A stretch of 64,000 bases of DNA from Oscheius tipulae (lineage: Eukaryota; Nematoda; Chromadorea; Rhabditida; Rhabditidae). The stretch is taken from assembly GCA_037178975.1 (NCBI GenBank), contig JASJZH010000006.1:7006001-7070000 (forward strand), written 5' to 3'. Below, piece after piece: positions 11,755 to 22,509 of the stretch. The stretch's first letter is position 1, and the number at the start of each line of letters is the position of its first letter. Below the pieces are notes generated by a model. The model did not search any database. It was not told the DNA's origin and was given only the letters and a program-made list of their open reading frames with translations. The position numbers and the translations under genes were made by a program.

Positions 11755-11839
11755 GTGACAAAAAACATTTTCAAAAATAACGTATTGCACTGGGTGTGAT
11801 GTTGGGTGAACAAAAAGACTATGGCTGTTGTGAGCAATG

Positions 11840-14800
11840 TTAGCAGAGAGGTCGGACCGTTTTCAGAGAGCCATCGGATTCTACCATGCCGATATCGTCC
11901 ACCGCGCAGGCTCCTTGATTCGTCCTTGTATTCTCGCAGAGGAAAATAACCTGAGTGTTTCGAATTACTGTCTGTAGAGTAGTCTACTTACCCTGTCTGT
12001 TCCCTTGGGACACTTGAAACTGGCAGTCTTCCATGTTCTGTCGGAAACTGATACAAATTTGTCAGAACTGAAGGGGCAGTTCTCGATAGTGCCGCAGCAA
12101 CCTGAAGAGGGTATTTTAGCCCAGTCGTGGTTTACGCTCGCTCTATAGCCGTGAGAAATAGGAATGGCAATGCCGCCGTACTCATGGCCGCGTGGCGCAA
12201 TGGATAACGCGTCTGCCTACGGAGCAGAAGATTGTAGGTTCGAATCCTGCCGTGGTCGAAACTTTTTTACCATTTCAGTATTTACCAATGATTCCATTTT
12301 CCTACCTTTAAGCTGAACTCCATGAGTTCCCTCGTAGTATCGGAATCGCATACGGGTCTTCTCTGTGAAGGCTTCAGTAACAGCCTCGAGCCCTGCTTTT
12401 TCACGAGGGTACAAGAATGTGGCGGCATAGAAGTCTCCTTCTGAAGATTATGAATGAAATCCATACACTTTGGACTAACCGCTGGATTCTTTGACTCCAG
12501 TTACTCTGTTCTTAAACTGTCCCTCGGTAACCTCAAACTTAGTGGTGATACCGCGAATCGACTGCTCTTGGTAGGCATCCTTGTAGCTGCAAGTGTTTCC
12601 ATTTTCGAAGTCGCACTTTGTTGATTGGCAAATGGTCTCGCTGAACTTCTTGGTCTTGGCTCCCTTGACGACAGGTCCTGTCTTTTTTCCACTGAAAACA
12701 TTTTTTGTTATTGTATTAACTGCTAACACACGTCTTGATACTCTGGATAAGAGTCTCCTCATTGGGAATCTGTGCCTGGTTGACTCCAACACCCGATCCA
12801 GATCCAGTCTCAGCGGATCCCTTTTTTCCGAAGGCAGTAGCTCCACCCTAAGCAATCATTGTTAAACGTTTGCATATTTAAATGTACCCGGAATCCAGAC
12901 TCTCCAAATCGATCCTTTCCGCTGACAAGCTTAACCTCACTATCAGGTCCTTCCTGACCTCCGAAGCCGGTATCAGATTCAGATGCTTCTACGCCCTCGC
13001 TTCCAGTCTCGGCTCGAGACTTACCACCGAAACCATGCCCACCACCACGTCCACCAGCTGCAGTCTCTTCTCCTCCTTCAACTCCGGATTCCTCTTCTCC
13101 GAATCCATGTCCACGGCCATGGGTCTCACCTTCGTCACCTCCGAAAGGCTTCTCGAAACCTTCAGCCTCGGTGGCCTTATCAGGTAGGGTAGCCTCCTGG
13201 TGATTAGAGCTCTCAATCACCTGTTTGTGAGAGGCGGAGTTGGCAGTTTCCCGCTGAAGCTCATCCTCGTCCTATGAAGCATTCAGTAAAGCCGAACAAG
13301 ATTTAAAACCTGGCTCTGACATTCAGGTCCAGCGTTGTCGTAGGAAACCTCAATGTCATCGAGAATGGCAATGTCTCCCTGCTCGCTGGTAAAATCGGAG
13401 GCAACGAAGATGATCTAAATACTGGACTCAGAATAAAAAGAAGAATTGTTACATCAACGAGGGAAGTCTTAGGGAGAACAACTTCAGTAGTGGTCAGTCC
13501 CTTGCCAGGGGGGAGTTCTTGGCAATGTAGAAGAGGGTTATGCTCAACGTTGTTGGGAAAAGAGTCACGGAGACAGACTTGGAGAAGAACTTGGTTGGAT
13601 TGCCAGTGTCTGTGATTCTTTTAGAAACTCTCTCAACAGTCTTTTTACTTGGCTCTGACAGTGATTGGACTGGATGAGCAGCCAATGGAGCAGGATGTAA
13701 ATTGGGCCTCATCTGAGGGAGCAGCTCCGCGAGCGTAAGCCATCAAGTAGCTTCCTTCTGAAAAACCATCTTTCAGTCTCTTTTGTTACACTTGGCACAC
13801 CGCACTAAACGCTTAACCTACATTGGTCAAAAGGCGCAAAACAATGCTGTTTTATAGAAGGTCGAGAACCCGATTAGTGGCTCGATCACCAGGCAAAACA
13901 TTCATCATTACTTTCACTTAGAGAAAGGCCGGTCATCTCCTACTCTAATGGCCATTTTGAACAGCTATTCAATCTTAACCGCGCCCCAAAGGTAGCGGAA
14001 CCGGTGCCACTTAGTCGAGACAAAGTCATCCATGGATCAAGTGCACGGCGCCAGGGTGAGAAGGGTGGGAAATGTCCGGTTTAATACCGGTATTAGCGAC
14101 AAGAGATGACATGTAACCTATTGTTTTATGGTCAGGCTTCTATCTCGCGCCGCACCCTCACGATCAATTTCGCAGATAGCCGTAAATGCAGGCTAAACTC
14201 TCTCTCTCCACACATTCGGGAACACCCTTCTCATAAATTCAAACCACAATTGCACTTTTGTCAAATCAGCGCGAGCGGAATTAATACGCCCGAAACTAGG
14301 TTGCAAGGGAGTAGAAGTTCGATCAGAAAAGTTATAGCCGTGACACGATCGGATTACAAAATGCCTTGACGCATAAAAGACGACTATTGGGGCCGATGGA
14401 AAGAAAGATCCTGTTGTTCATTTTAGCAACAACGAAAAAAACTCGTCGGAGTCGTATATGCGTCGCGTCCAGAAAGTGAAACCAAAGGAGGTAAGTAGGG
14501 GAAATGTCAACAGCAGATAACTCACGCATAGCAGGAGCATCTTTGAAGAGAGTGTTGTTAGGAGCTCCAGTAGCAATCTGCCAGTCAAGCTGATCTTCAG
14601 GAGATGGCACGTTGGCCCAGCAGCAGGGCTTTCCATCAAAATTACATGTCAGTGCGGGACCTGAAAAAGTTTTTCGCTAGCTACCCTCATTCCGATAAAT
14701 AACTCGGATATCATATTCACTCTATCTTAATGTATGTCAACAGACTTTTTGTGCAAAGATTCCCTGAGGACGAGCGCTTTAGTGCGCGGCGATCTTCTGC

Positions 14801-16211
14801 CCACAAAATGGGGTTATGTGATCGGTGTGATAGCTCATCTGATGAGGAAATACACAAAGGCTCCCCGTGGTTCCCTTGAACATTTTAACTGACCTGAGTT
14901 TACGGGTCCTCCGGCCTCCTTGTTGTATCCGTCGGCCGTGAAAGGTTCGAGAGCTACTTGACTGCCGAAGAGGGCTGAAAACCACAAGGATTTTTCTACT
15001 ACAATCGAGAAGGAATTGAAGTCTTAATAACAGACTTTCTTTTGAGTCATTTTAGTACTTTGACTCGTCACGCTCACTTTCATCGACACAAACGCCGCGA
15101 GCCAATTAGACGTTCCGCCGACGGTCTGACGGATTTCTCGTCCGCTTTTTCTTAGGGCTTCGCAGGTTTTGGGAGAGGAGAAGAATCGATCTATCTGTCA
15201 AGGTATGTCGAATTACTCGGTAATCCATCACATTTTGTAGTTTTCTACGCGGAGGTGGCGAAAGCGCATGAAGCCGAATCTGCCCTGACAAAAACTGACT
15301 GGCCAGACGGGACAGACCGGACAGCTGATTCAGGCCAAAGATGGGATGACAAAAGGAGATTTGGGAATGCGGAGATGTTCTTATCGGTCACTGATCTCCC
15401 GCGTAAAATCCGCAATCACGTTTTCAAGTAGGATATTGAAAAGCTCTACTGGGTGGTTGTCGGGAATATGGTGAAACATTTCATGACAAGGAAACTCACA
15501 GTCGGCCGCACTTCCCTCAGGTCTGATGACTCCTGTAGCCGATTTACCGGCTGCTGCTACACGAGCAGCAGAAACTACTGGCTGACCGGCTGCCTAAATT
15601 CCAAAATTATAGGTGTTTCAACAGAAAAACCACTTGTGCGGGAGCTCCAACAGGAGCCTGGAACTGTGCAGTCGGTGCACCATACTGGTATTGTGCTTGC
15701 CTCGTAGGGAAACACCCCAGTGTCCCTGAAAAGAATGAAAAATAAAAGAAGTTGACAGGTTCGGATGCGCTGAATAGTTCTCTATGGTCTATGGTTTTCA
15801 ATGGTTGCATGTCTTCAGCGGATCGCCGGACGGGCATAATCCTTAAAATCGACGACAGGGGCTAAATTATGCACCAGAAAACTGTTTCAGTGTACTTTGG
15901 AGTCATTTTTTGCGCATCGACTTCGTTTAATATCAAATTCCAATGAGTTTTTGAAACAAAAACAAATGAAAATGACTATAAAATGGTAGAAACAGGTTTT
16001 TCAACTGTTGGACTAAGTGTTGGGCTAGTGGGATTCTAAGTGTTTCAACAGATTCTTAAAAAGTTGTTCGGAATTTTCGAAAAGAATTATGTAGAAAACA
16101 CGAAAACTTTCACTTAAAAGTTGCACGAGAAGGACGGCTGAGACTGGCAAACAGGCATAGATGGCCAAACTCACCTTGAAGGAGAAAAGCAATTAGCACA
16201 AGGTGCTTCAT
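11840..16211 (-). CDS. Secreted protein with two MAM-like domains and a Gly-rich linker
   Basis: Fourteen exons join in phase to 625 residues: 16175-16211, 15634-15725, 15500-15593, 14894-14974, 14526-14660, 13649-13757, 13453-13609, 13310-13414, 12888-13271, 12732-12847, 12480-12691, 12306-12440, 11992-12101 and 11840-11950. It starts with a signal peptide (MKHLVLIAFLLQGTLGC) and an Ala/Gln-rich stretch. The first MAM-like unit runs from LTCNFDGKPCCW to AILDDIEVSYDNAGPEC, and the second from CDFENGNTCSY to GACAVDDIGMV; both end in the A(I/V)xDDI motif of MAM domains. Between them lies a 128-codon exon rich in Gly, Glu and GFGG repeats. MAM domains mediate extracellular adhesion or matrix contacts. 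No membrane anchor is visible, so it is probably secreted. The intron 12102-12305 is unusually long for this gene and contains a tRNA gene on the other strand. Function is unknown beyond the domains. Confidence 0.8.
12186..12258 (+). tRNA. tRNA-Arg (anticodon ACG)
   Basis: The 73-nt sequence folds as a cloverleaf. Acceptor arms are GGCCGCG and CGTGGTC with G-T wobbles, the D arm has GCG/CGC, and the anticodon stem is TCTGC/GCAGA around the loop CTACGGA (anticodon ACG, reading CGT). The T arm is GTAGG TTCGAAT CCTGC, and the discriminator base is G. The internal A box (TGGCGCAATGG) and B box (GGTTCGAATCC) of the RNA polymerase III promoter are present, and TTTTTT follows closely at 12263-12268 as a terminator. 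It lies inside intron 12102-12305 of the MAM gene, transcribed in the opposite direction. Confidence 0.93.
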
Positions 16212-17729
16212 GTGAGAAAGTAAAAGGGTGTCCGGGCACGATAAGGATAACGTGGGCGGGACCGCCTGCGGCCGCCCCCGATCCACTGTCTGACCCAGTT
16301 ACCCTCCTTACCCACTGCCTCGAATGGCAACATTCCTTAAACCGGTTGGCAAAAACGGGAAAGACAAAGTCGAGAGTGCCAGACTCTCGATGATTACGAT
16401 GCTTGACGAAGATAGTGCTGCTTGATACTGATCTGAGATTCATAAAGAAGCAGCGGTGACAGTCGTCCTCAATGGCGAAGTAAATGAAAGAAGACATGTA
16501 ACAAGTATTTTTGGGGCTTGAACTGAACAACCAGGAAATTCATAGTTGAAGCATAAGTTGATATTCCAAACTTTCATCATTTGTTTTTGACTGTCTTAGA
16601 TCTCTCCGTTCGAGATCCTTTGGAGTGCAGTTGAGAAGTTACCATTGGTGTTGCATTCAAGTATATTGAGATACAGTAGCCACAGGATACGTTGGTAAAA
16701 GAACTAGTTTGCTGCAGCAGTTGAAGTTTGAACCGCTTTAAAGTTTAATCGAACTTACAAACCTTACTGATCAGTTAAAAGCCGTCGAGGAAAATCTCGG
16801 GTGTCTCAAATGCAATTTTATAACTATAGTCGTGGAACTTTGTCACTGTTTCACCATTAGTCTGAAGTCAGTGCAACTGAAAAGTCCCATTGTGTTCCAA
16901 TCTGTGATGCAGCAAAAAGTACAGCTGTTTGGCTATTTGAAACCCACAAGATTTCAATGTATAGTACAGTGTGAATGTCATACTCCAGCATTTCCATTCT
17001 GGCTTCACTTTTATCCAAAGCACAGCGCTCTTCCACATTTGAAGAATCTCATTTCACACCTCGGTAACTTTAGTTTTCCCCGGATTGTTCCGACGCTCAT
17101 TTGCATTCTGCAACGACGTTGTGAAGCGGGATCAAACGTGTTTTCCCTACAGGTGCGAGGCGGTCAAAGGGTTACTCGCATCATTTGGCACACAAATCGC
17201 GAACATCCGTCAGAAGAACGGTCATTCCAAGTTTGAAAATATGCCGACTATTGAACAGGTGTTCATCGACAGAAATACGGCTAGAACAAAGCGTTTTCTT
17301 TTTTCTCCGATCCGCTTTCACTTGGATATGAAGCCTTTCCCGATGCCGTAAAAAGATCACAAATGTGGCGGGAATGAATTTCTCTTTTCGACTGCTTTTG
17401 GACAGAGATTGAATCAGCTATGTCCTTAATTTGGGAGTTTGTTGTCATAAACCCCTCATGCCAGTGTTACCTGTCAAGACAAGGTTAACGACAATTACAT
17501 ATGGCTGGGAAGATTTCTTTCTGGTTCTTAGTCACTTGGATATTTTCGATGCATTAAAATCGCCATAGGTCGTCGGGAGAGCTGGTTTTTCTCGGGGTGA
17601 CCACAACTCATAACAGTCATTTCCGAAATCTTGTTAACGGATTAGGAGGCGGTTTTCAGGATTATCTTTAAAATCTAGAGAATGCTGCTTCTTTGTTCTG
17701 GCGGCGGACACCTGGTATATGCTGCGAAC

Positions 17730-17897
17730 ATGCGTTTTCGAGATAGCGGCACGGAAGTTGCGCGTCTCAGCACTTTCAATGTCCAAGGCTTGTCGGAAAC
17801 AGGTCGCCGAAACCTTCCAGCATTTTTAGCGATTTACGATCGGGCCACTCCCGAGACAACAAAACATTTGGATTGGTGCGTCAGAGGCTTTGACTGA
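17730..17897 (+). pseudogene. LINE endonuclease fragment
   Basis: The translation contains ARLSTFNVQGLSETGRRN, resembling the first strand and loop of the APE-type endonuclease domain of LINE retrotransposons (typically TWNVRxL). It then has a KHLDW element that may correspond to the later Q-E-T-K-H motif, but with a disturbed spacer. No reverse transcriptase is visible nearby. Probably an old truncated fragment; the short length limits certainty. Confidence 0.4.
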
Positions 17898-20800
17898 ACT
17901 GAAATGAAGAGAGTTAATGGGGTTTTATACGGAGAGCTAGTCAAAACTTAGACGGTTCAGGTCTTACTAGAACAGCATGGTATGTTGAGCCCTTGTCACC
18001 TCCTTACCTTTTAAAAGGCTTGTATGAGCCTAAAAGGGTAAAATTGGGTCTTATTCAGTAGTTGTTGCAAAGTTATAGTGCGTTCAAACAATCCGTCTTT
18101 TTATATAAATAACTTTCTGCCATTTGGACTGTAGACTAGAAAACACATGGAACAAATGGGTGCACGTAAACCCGAAACTTGGAATAATTCTCTTCTACGT
18201 TGTAAAAGACGTCCGGAACAAGATGCTAGGAAGGGAGTACTGGCTGAGGTCTTGGTTGTTGCCCGCGTGATACTTTTTTATTTTCCTGATGGGAAGAAGA
18301 CGATGAAATTGTTTTATCCCGGATTATTGCATGAGGGTCGTCACTACAATGCTTTCTTTGTTTCAGACCAGCTATGAGTAGGGATGGGTACCGCGGAAAA
18401 AGAACTTACCCACGGCAACCACTTCCACTGTGCAGAATTCACATTTACAGAACTATTGACATTATATTGTAGTTGGACTGCGAAATAAAAGATGGCCTCG
18501 ATGAAATAAAGAATCAAGAACATATCGCATCTTATTGTTCAGCACTACATTATAGCAAATTAGAGTCTGCAGAGTCGAAGATCCGTTTTTGGTCCTCAAC
18601 GATTATGCTCATCACGCCTTGTGAGCATTTGAGACACAAATGTCAGCCGCAGGCAGACCGATCTGGTTACGCGACCGATTTACATATAATTATCATAACG
18701 GAGAGCAGGAGACTCATTAGGACTGTGATTCATAGGAAGAGCATTTGACTGACGTATCTTGGATTGACCCCTAAGGACACTAATGAAGCTTGACCCCACT
18801 CGGCTATTGACCACCCACACTTATAATGGACATATCCTCATCATCGCCTCAGGTCATATACCCCCATTTTCTTCCGGTCAACCAGTTTTCTCTAGAATAT
18901 GTTCGCAGAGGAGAAGACAGGAGATAAAACACGGTAGGCAAATGAGAAACATGATTGGATTTTACTTTTCGCCAATTGAAACCGAGCGCAATTAATTGCT
19001 CTCAAGTAGCATGGTTTCTGGAAAATTGAGGGGTTTATCCTCTTCAGGCAGGACAATTTCCTTGCTCGCTGTCACTTTGGCTGGAAACTGAGTCAATCAT
19101 TTTAGCAGCAGCACTCCTAATCGGCATCCAGCAATGAGATAGTAGTCCCAATTCCTTTCCAAAGCTGAACAGAAACCGCACATTCTACAGGCTGGTGAAG
19201 ATATGAGTATTACATTCGTCTCTTTAACTTTCCTGTTACTGCTTAGTAGTTGAGCTACACCGTATGTTGCTGCTTTTCGGCCATGTCATGCTCATGATTC
19301 AGCCTCGTTTGGAAAAAGATTCAATCAGATAAATTTGCGGAATTTTGGAATTCTGTTAGATTATGCCATCAGTTTTTTGTTAACAGAATTGGTCCTTGGC
19401 TCAGTTTTTCAGAAATGAATCGCAGACGGGACTAATGGTAGAACAAGTTGTCTCAAAATGATTCACAGTATATTTTTTCAATATTCTGTTACGTTCCACC
19501 TGTCGTCCATTTTAGTTTCCAATTTAGCCGCATGACATCCTCTCTTGGATAGCATGCCTGATATTAAAAACAAGCTCTCAAGCCGTTAAAGAACTTCCTA
19601 TCCTGTCCATATGTTATAATTTGTGAAGTTGTCAGACGTAGTTCTCCCTCGGCTTTTACTGGCGAGATGTAGAAAGTAGCGTTCTTGACCTGTTTGCTTC
19701 TAAATTCCGAAGTGTGCTAGAGAGCAAATTTGATCTGTTCGCCGAATGCTACGAAGGCAACAGTCGAATAGCGCCTGATTGGAGTCGTCTGAATATGCTT
19801 TGATTGTTGGGTCCAAGCCATTCACGTAGTTCACTTCCGGCAGGCCACTTCGTGCATCCACCAGTTTTTCCAAATAGAAGACGGATTTTAATAGTTTTCG
19901 GCAAGAGAAGGAGAGCTAAATCCATTAATAGGATAGTGTGGCCGCGTATTTACGTACCAATGGCCGGTGTTAGCTAGAAGGCTTCACTGACCAGCTCAGG
20001 GCTCAAATTTCGCCAGCTTTGCCTCCGTTCAGGTTTCTTAACCCGATCACTTGTCTTTTAACTAAAACTCTTATACGCGTTCGTTTTTCACCATGGAATT
20101 ATTCCCAAGAGCCCCAAATAGAGGACTACAATGTATACGTAACGCAGGTCATTTGCTTTGTGCGATTTGCAATTAGAGGCACGCCGGCTGTCTTAATCCC
20201 ATTGCCACCCGGCATTTACCATCAAACACGAGCAATCATCTCGCTCATCCCTATTTTGTAATCCTTAACTCTTTTTCGTTTTTTTTCTGAAAAGTTGTAA
20301 TCGGACCCTATACAAATGCTCTTACAAAGAGGATTCCTCAACAGGGGTTGTTGACCAGGTCCCCAAATCTTATTGCTGATTTGTTTTGCATGGAGAGTTT
20401 TCTTCTCACTAGAGTAGAGCACTTGCTGAATTATTCCTATCCGAGAAAAAACGACTTTCACGTATCATTTATTCCTAGGCAATCTCAATTGAATTCTTTG
20501 CAATCGTACCTATTCCTCGTGCATCAAGAGAGGGAGTCATTTTCAGCTGCTCTCGTGTTACCAACCCGTCATTAGTAAAGAAAATAACACACCTTTGTCA
20601 GGTTCTTCTCGAATTTTTAACCATAGTATGTTCGTTTCTCTCGTCTACAACTCGACGATGGTATGAGAAAAGTCTCGCGGACTTTTCTATTTGACAAGTT
20701 TGCCTTTGTAAAAGAATCTTAGTTTTTTAAAAAGATTATTGCGCGTAGCGGTTTGGGTTTCGTTGGCTTGGAGCGGGCGCTTGAAAACTTAAAATCGCCA

Positions 20801-21282
20801 TTGCTTGGCTCCGGTCTATCCAGTGGTTTGCAAATTTTGTCCCATAGTTTTATCCATCTAGAATAACCTGGAAAAAAAGTGTGGAGACAATAGGTTGAGA
20901 AAATAATAAAAATTTTAAAAATGAATCATTTTTCAAAAATGTGTCCATGTCTCCCGATATTCGTAACCCAAGCTGGCTTTTCATATCTATATCAGATTGA
21001 CCAAATATTTTGGCTAGATGTTCAGAAACTGTTGGATTCCTTGTTCGGTCTCAGACAGATCGAATAACTCTATATGGGTCTCTTCAGATGCGATTTTTGA
21101 ACTTTTGGCGATTTTTCGTAAATTTCAACATTTTCATAGCCCGAGCAACGAATAGGAGCCTTGCGCATGAGCACGAAAATGTGGTCGTAGAAGCGCTCCT
21201 ACTGTATGAAAAATAGTTGGGTACCATTTTTATTCTACTAATAAGCGTCGAACAAGAAATATTTTTTGAATATTTGGCAAAA

Positions 21283-21588
21283 ACAATTATTATTAAAAAA
21301 GCGATACGCGAAAAGAAGAGTGGTTTGGACTACAAAACAGGGCAATAAAACTCAGTCGGCAAAAAGTAAAAGCCCAAACCGCGTCTGATCCTATCGTTTC
21401 GGAAAGAAGAAATAGACGTTCACCCCAAGGGTTAATGGCTGGTTGCAACAACATGAGAGGGACGCAGTTTAGGCTTTTACTTTTTGCCCAATGAGTTCTA
21501 TTGCCCCGTTTTTACAGTGCTTTCTATTGCCTGTTGTAGAGTCCAAACCACCCTTCTTTTCGCGGGCCGCTTTTTTAAAAATCATTGT
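21283..21588. mobile_element. Foldback / MITE-like element
   Basis: Two arms of about 100-120 bp are near-perfect inverted copies: 21283-21397 on the plus strand and 21461-21588 on the minus strand. They share blocks such as GCGAAAAGAAG, GTGGTTTGGACT and GGCAAAAAGTAAAAGCC. The right arm carries about 26 extra bases that look like a local partial duplication. The spacer is about 65 bp and no protein is coded. This is the form of a non-autonomous foldback DNA element; I could not see a clear target duplication. Confidence 0.65.
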
Positions 21589-22509
21589 ATAGAACTTCTC
21601 GAAGACTTTTCTACTTTCAAAATATCCATCAGTTTACCGAAGTTCGTCGAACACGACTCTGAATCCTAAGTAATTTGACGGGATTTCGAGAATATGATAG
21701 TTCTGACTTTACAACATTCTTCGACCGGTTTCAATTTTTTTCAATTTTTTCTTTTGACAGTCATGGTGAAAAAGTGTTAATATATCTCACTACAGACAGT
21801 TTATAGTTCCGTATTTTGCATTGAACCTACAAACCCTTTGCATAAAGCACGTCACAAAAAGACTTGAATTTTCCCTCAAATCAAAGCTAGTCGTGGACCC
21901 ATAAAAAGTCAACTTAGTCATACAGCGCGCAACATTTTGACTCGGGTGCACCGAATGGCCATCAGTGGCCAATTCGAAATGACTAATGTGCATCTGCGAC
22001 TCCCTCAAGACCACGATGCAAGTTATCATCTCGTCTGGAGAAACAAAACAGACTATTGCCCATCATCTAGTTTTGATGACTACCCATCAATCAGCAGTTT
22101 CAAAGCGGCAACGACTCCCCTCTACTAATGAGATCACAAATTCCAAATGCGATATTCCACTTCTGCGCGAACCTTGTAGAGTGGGAGAGAGATAGAATGC
22201 CGGCCCGGATTTCTTTAATCTGTGAATAAGATGATCGCCTGCCCAAGACAGCACTCCCTTATCGCAGCTTGCATCTATTGTTTTATGAAGGATTACTTCC
22301 GAGCGGCAAATACTGCGCCATTATTCGCAACAAAAAAATCCCTTAATGTCCCCTCGTTCCTTTCATTGTCAGCAATTTTTCACACTGGGGTCAATCCGTT
22401 CCGCTCCGTCTGCTCTTTTTTCTGTCCGAATCTCAGACTCTCACCGAACGATCTTATAGCTCTTCTTTTTCTTTCTTCTTTTCCCTCAAATTCAAAATTT
22501 TTTTTTCAG

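Larger units (their letters stand above)
16212..22509. other. 6.3-kb non-coding region between divergent MAM and LRR-Ig genes
   Basis: No gene is supported. It holds a LINE endonuclease scrap near 17.8 kb and a foldback element at 21.28-21.59 kb. Reading frames of up to about 190 codons occur at 16832-17236 and 22222-22797; the second merely runs into the real LRR-Ig first exon. The region presumably carries control elements for two divergently transcribed genes. Confidence 0.5.

Noticed and set aside
16171-16530. 119-codon minus-strand frame at the MAM gene start
   Set aside because: It runs through the first intron donor and upstream DNA; the signal peptide lies in another frame starting at 16211.
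16832-17236. 134-codon plus-strand frame in the large non-coding region
   Set aside because: No domain, splice or poly(A) support, and composition is like the surroundings.
22222-22509. Upstream extension of the LRR-Ig reading frame
   Set aside because: It is interrupted by a strong TTTTTTTCAG acceptor immediately before an ATG that begins a good signal peptide.
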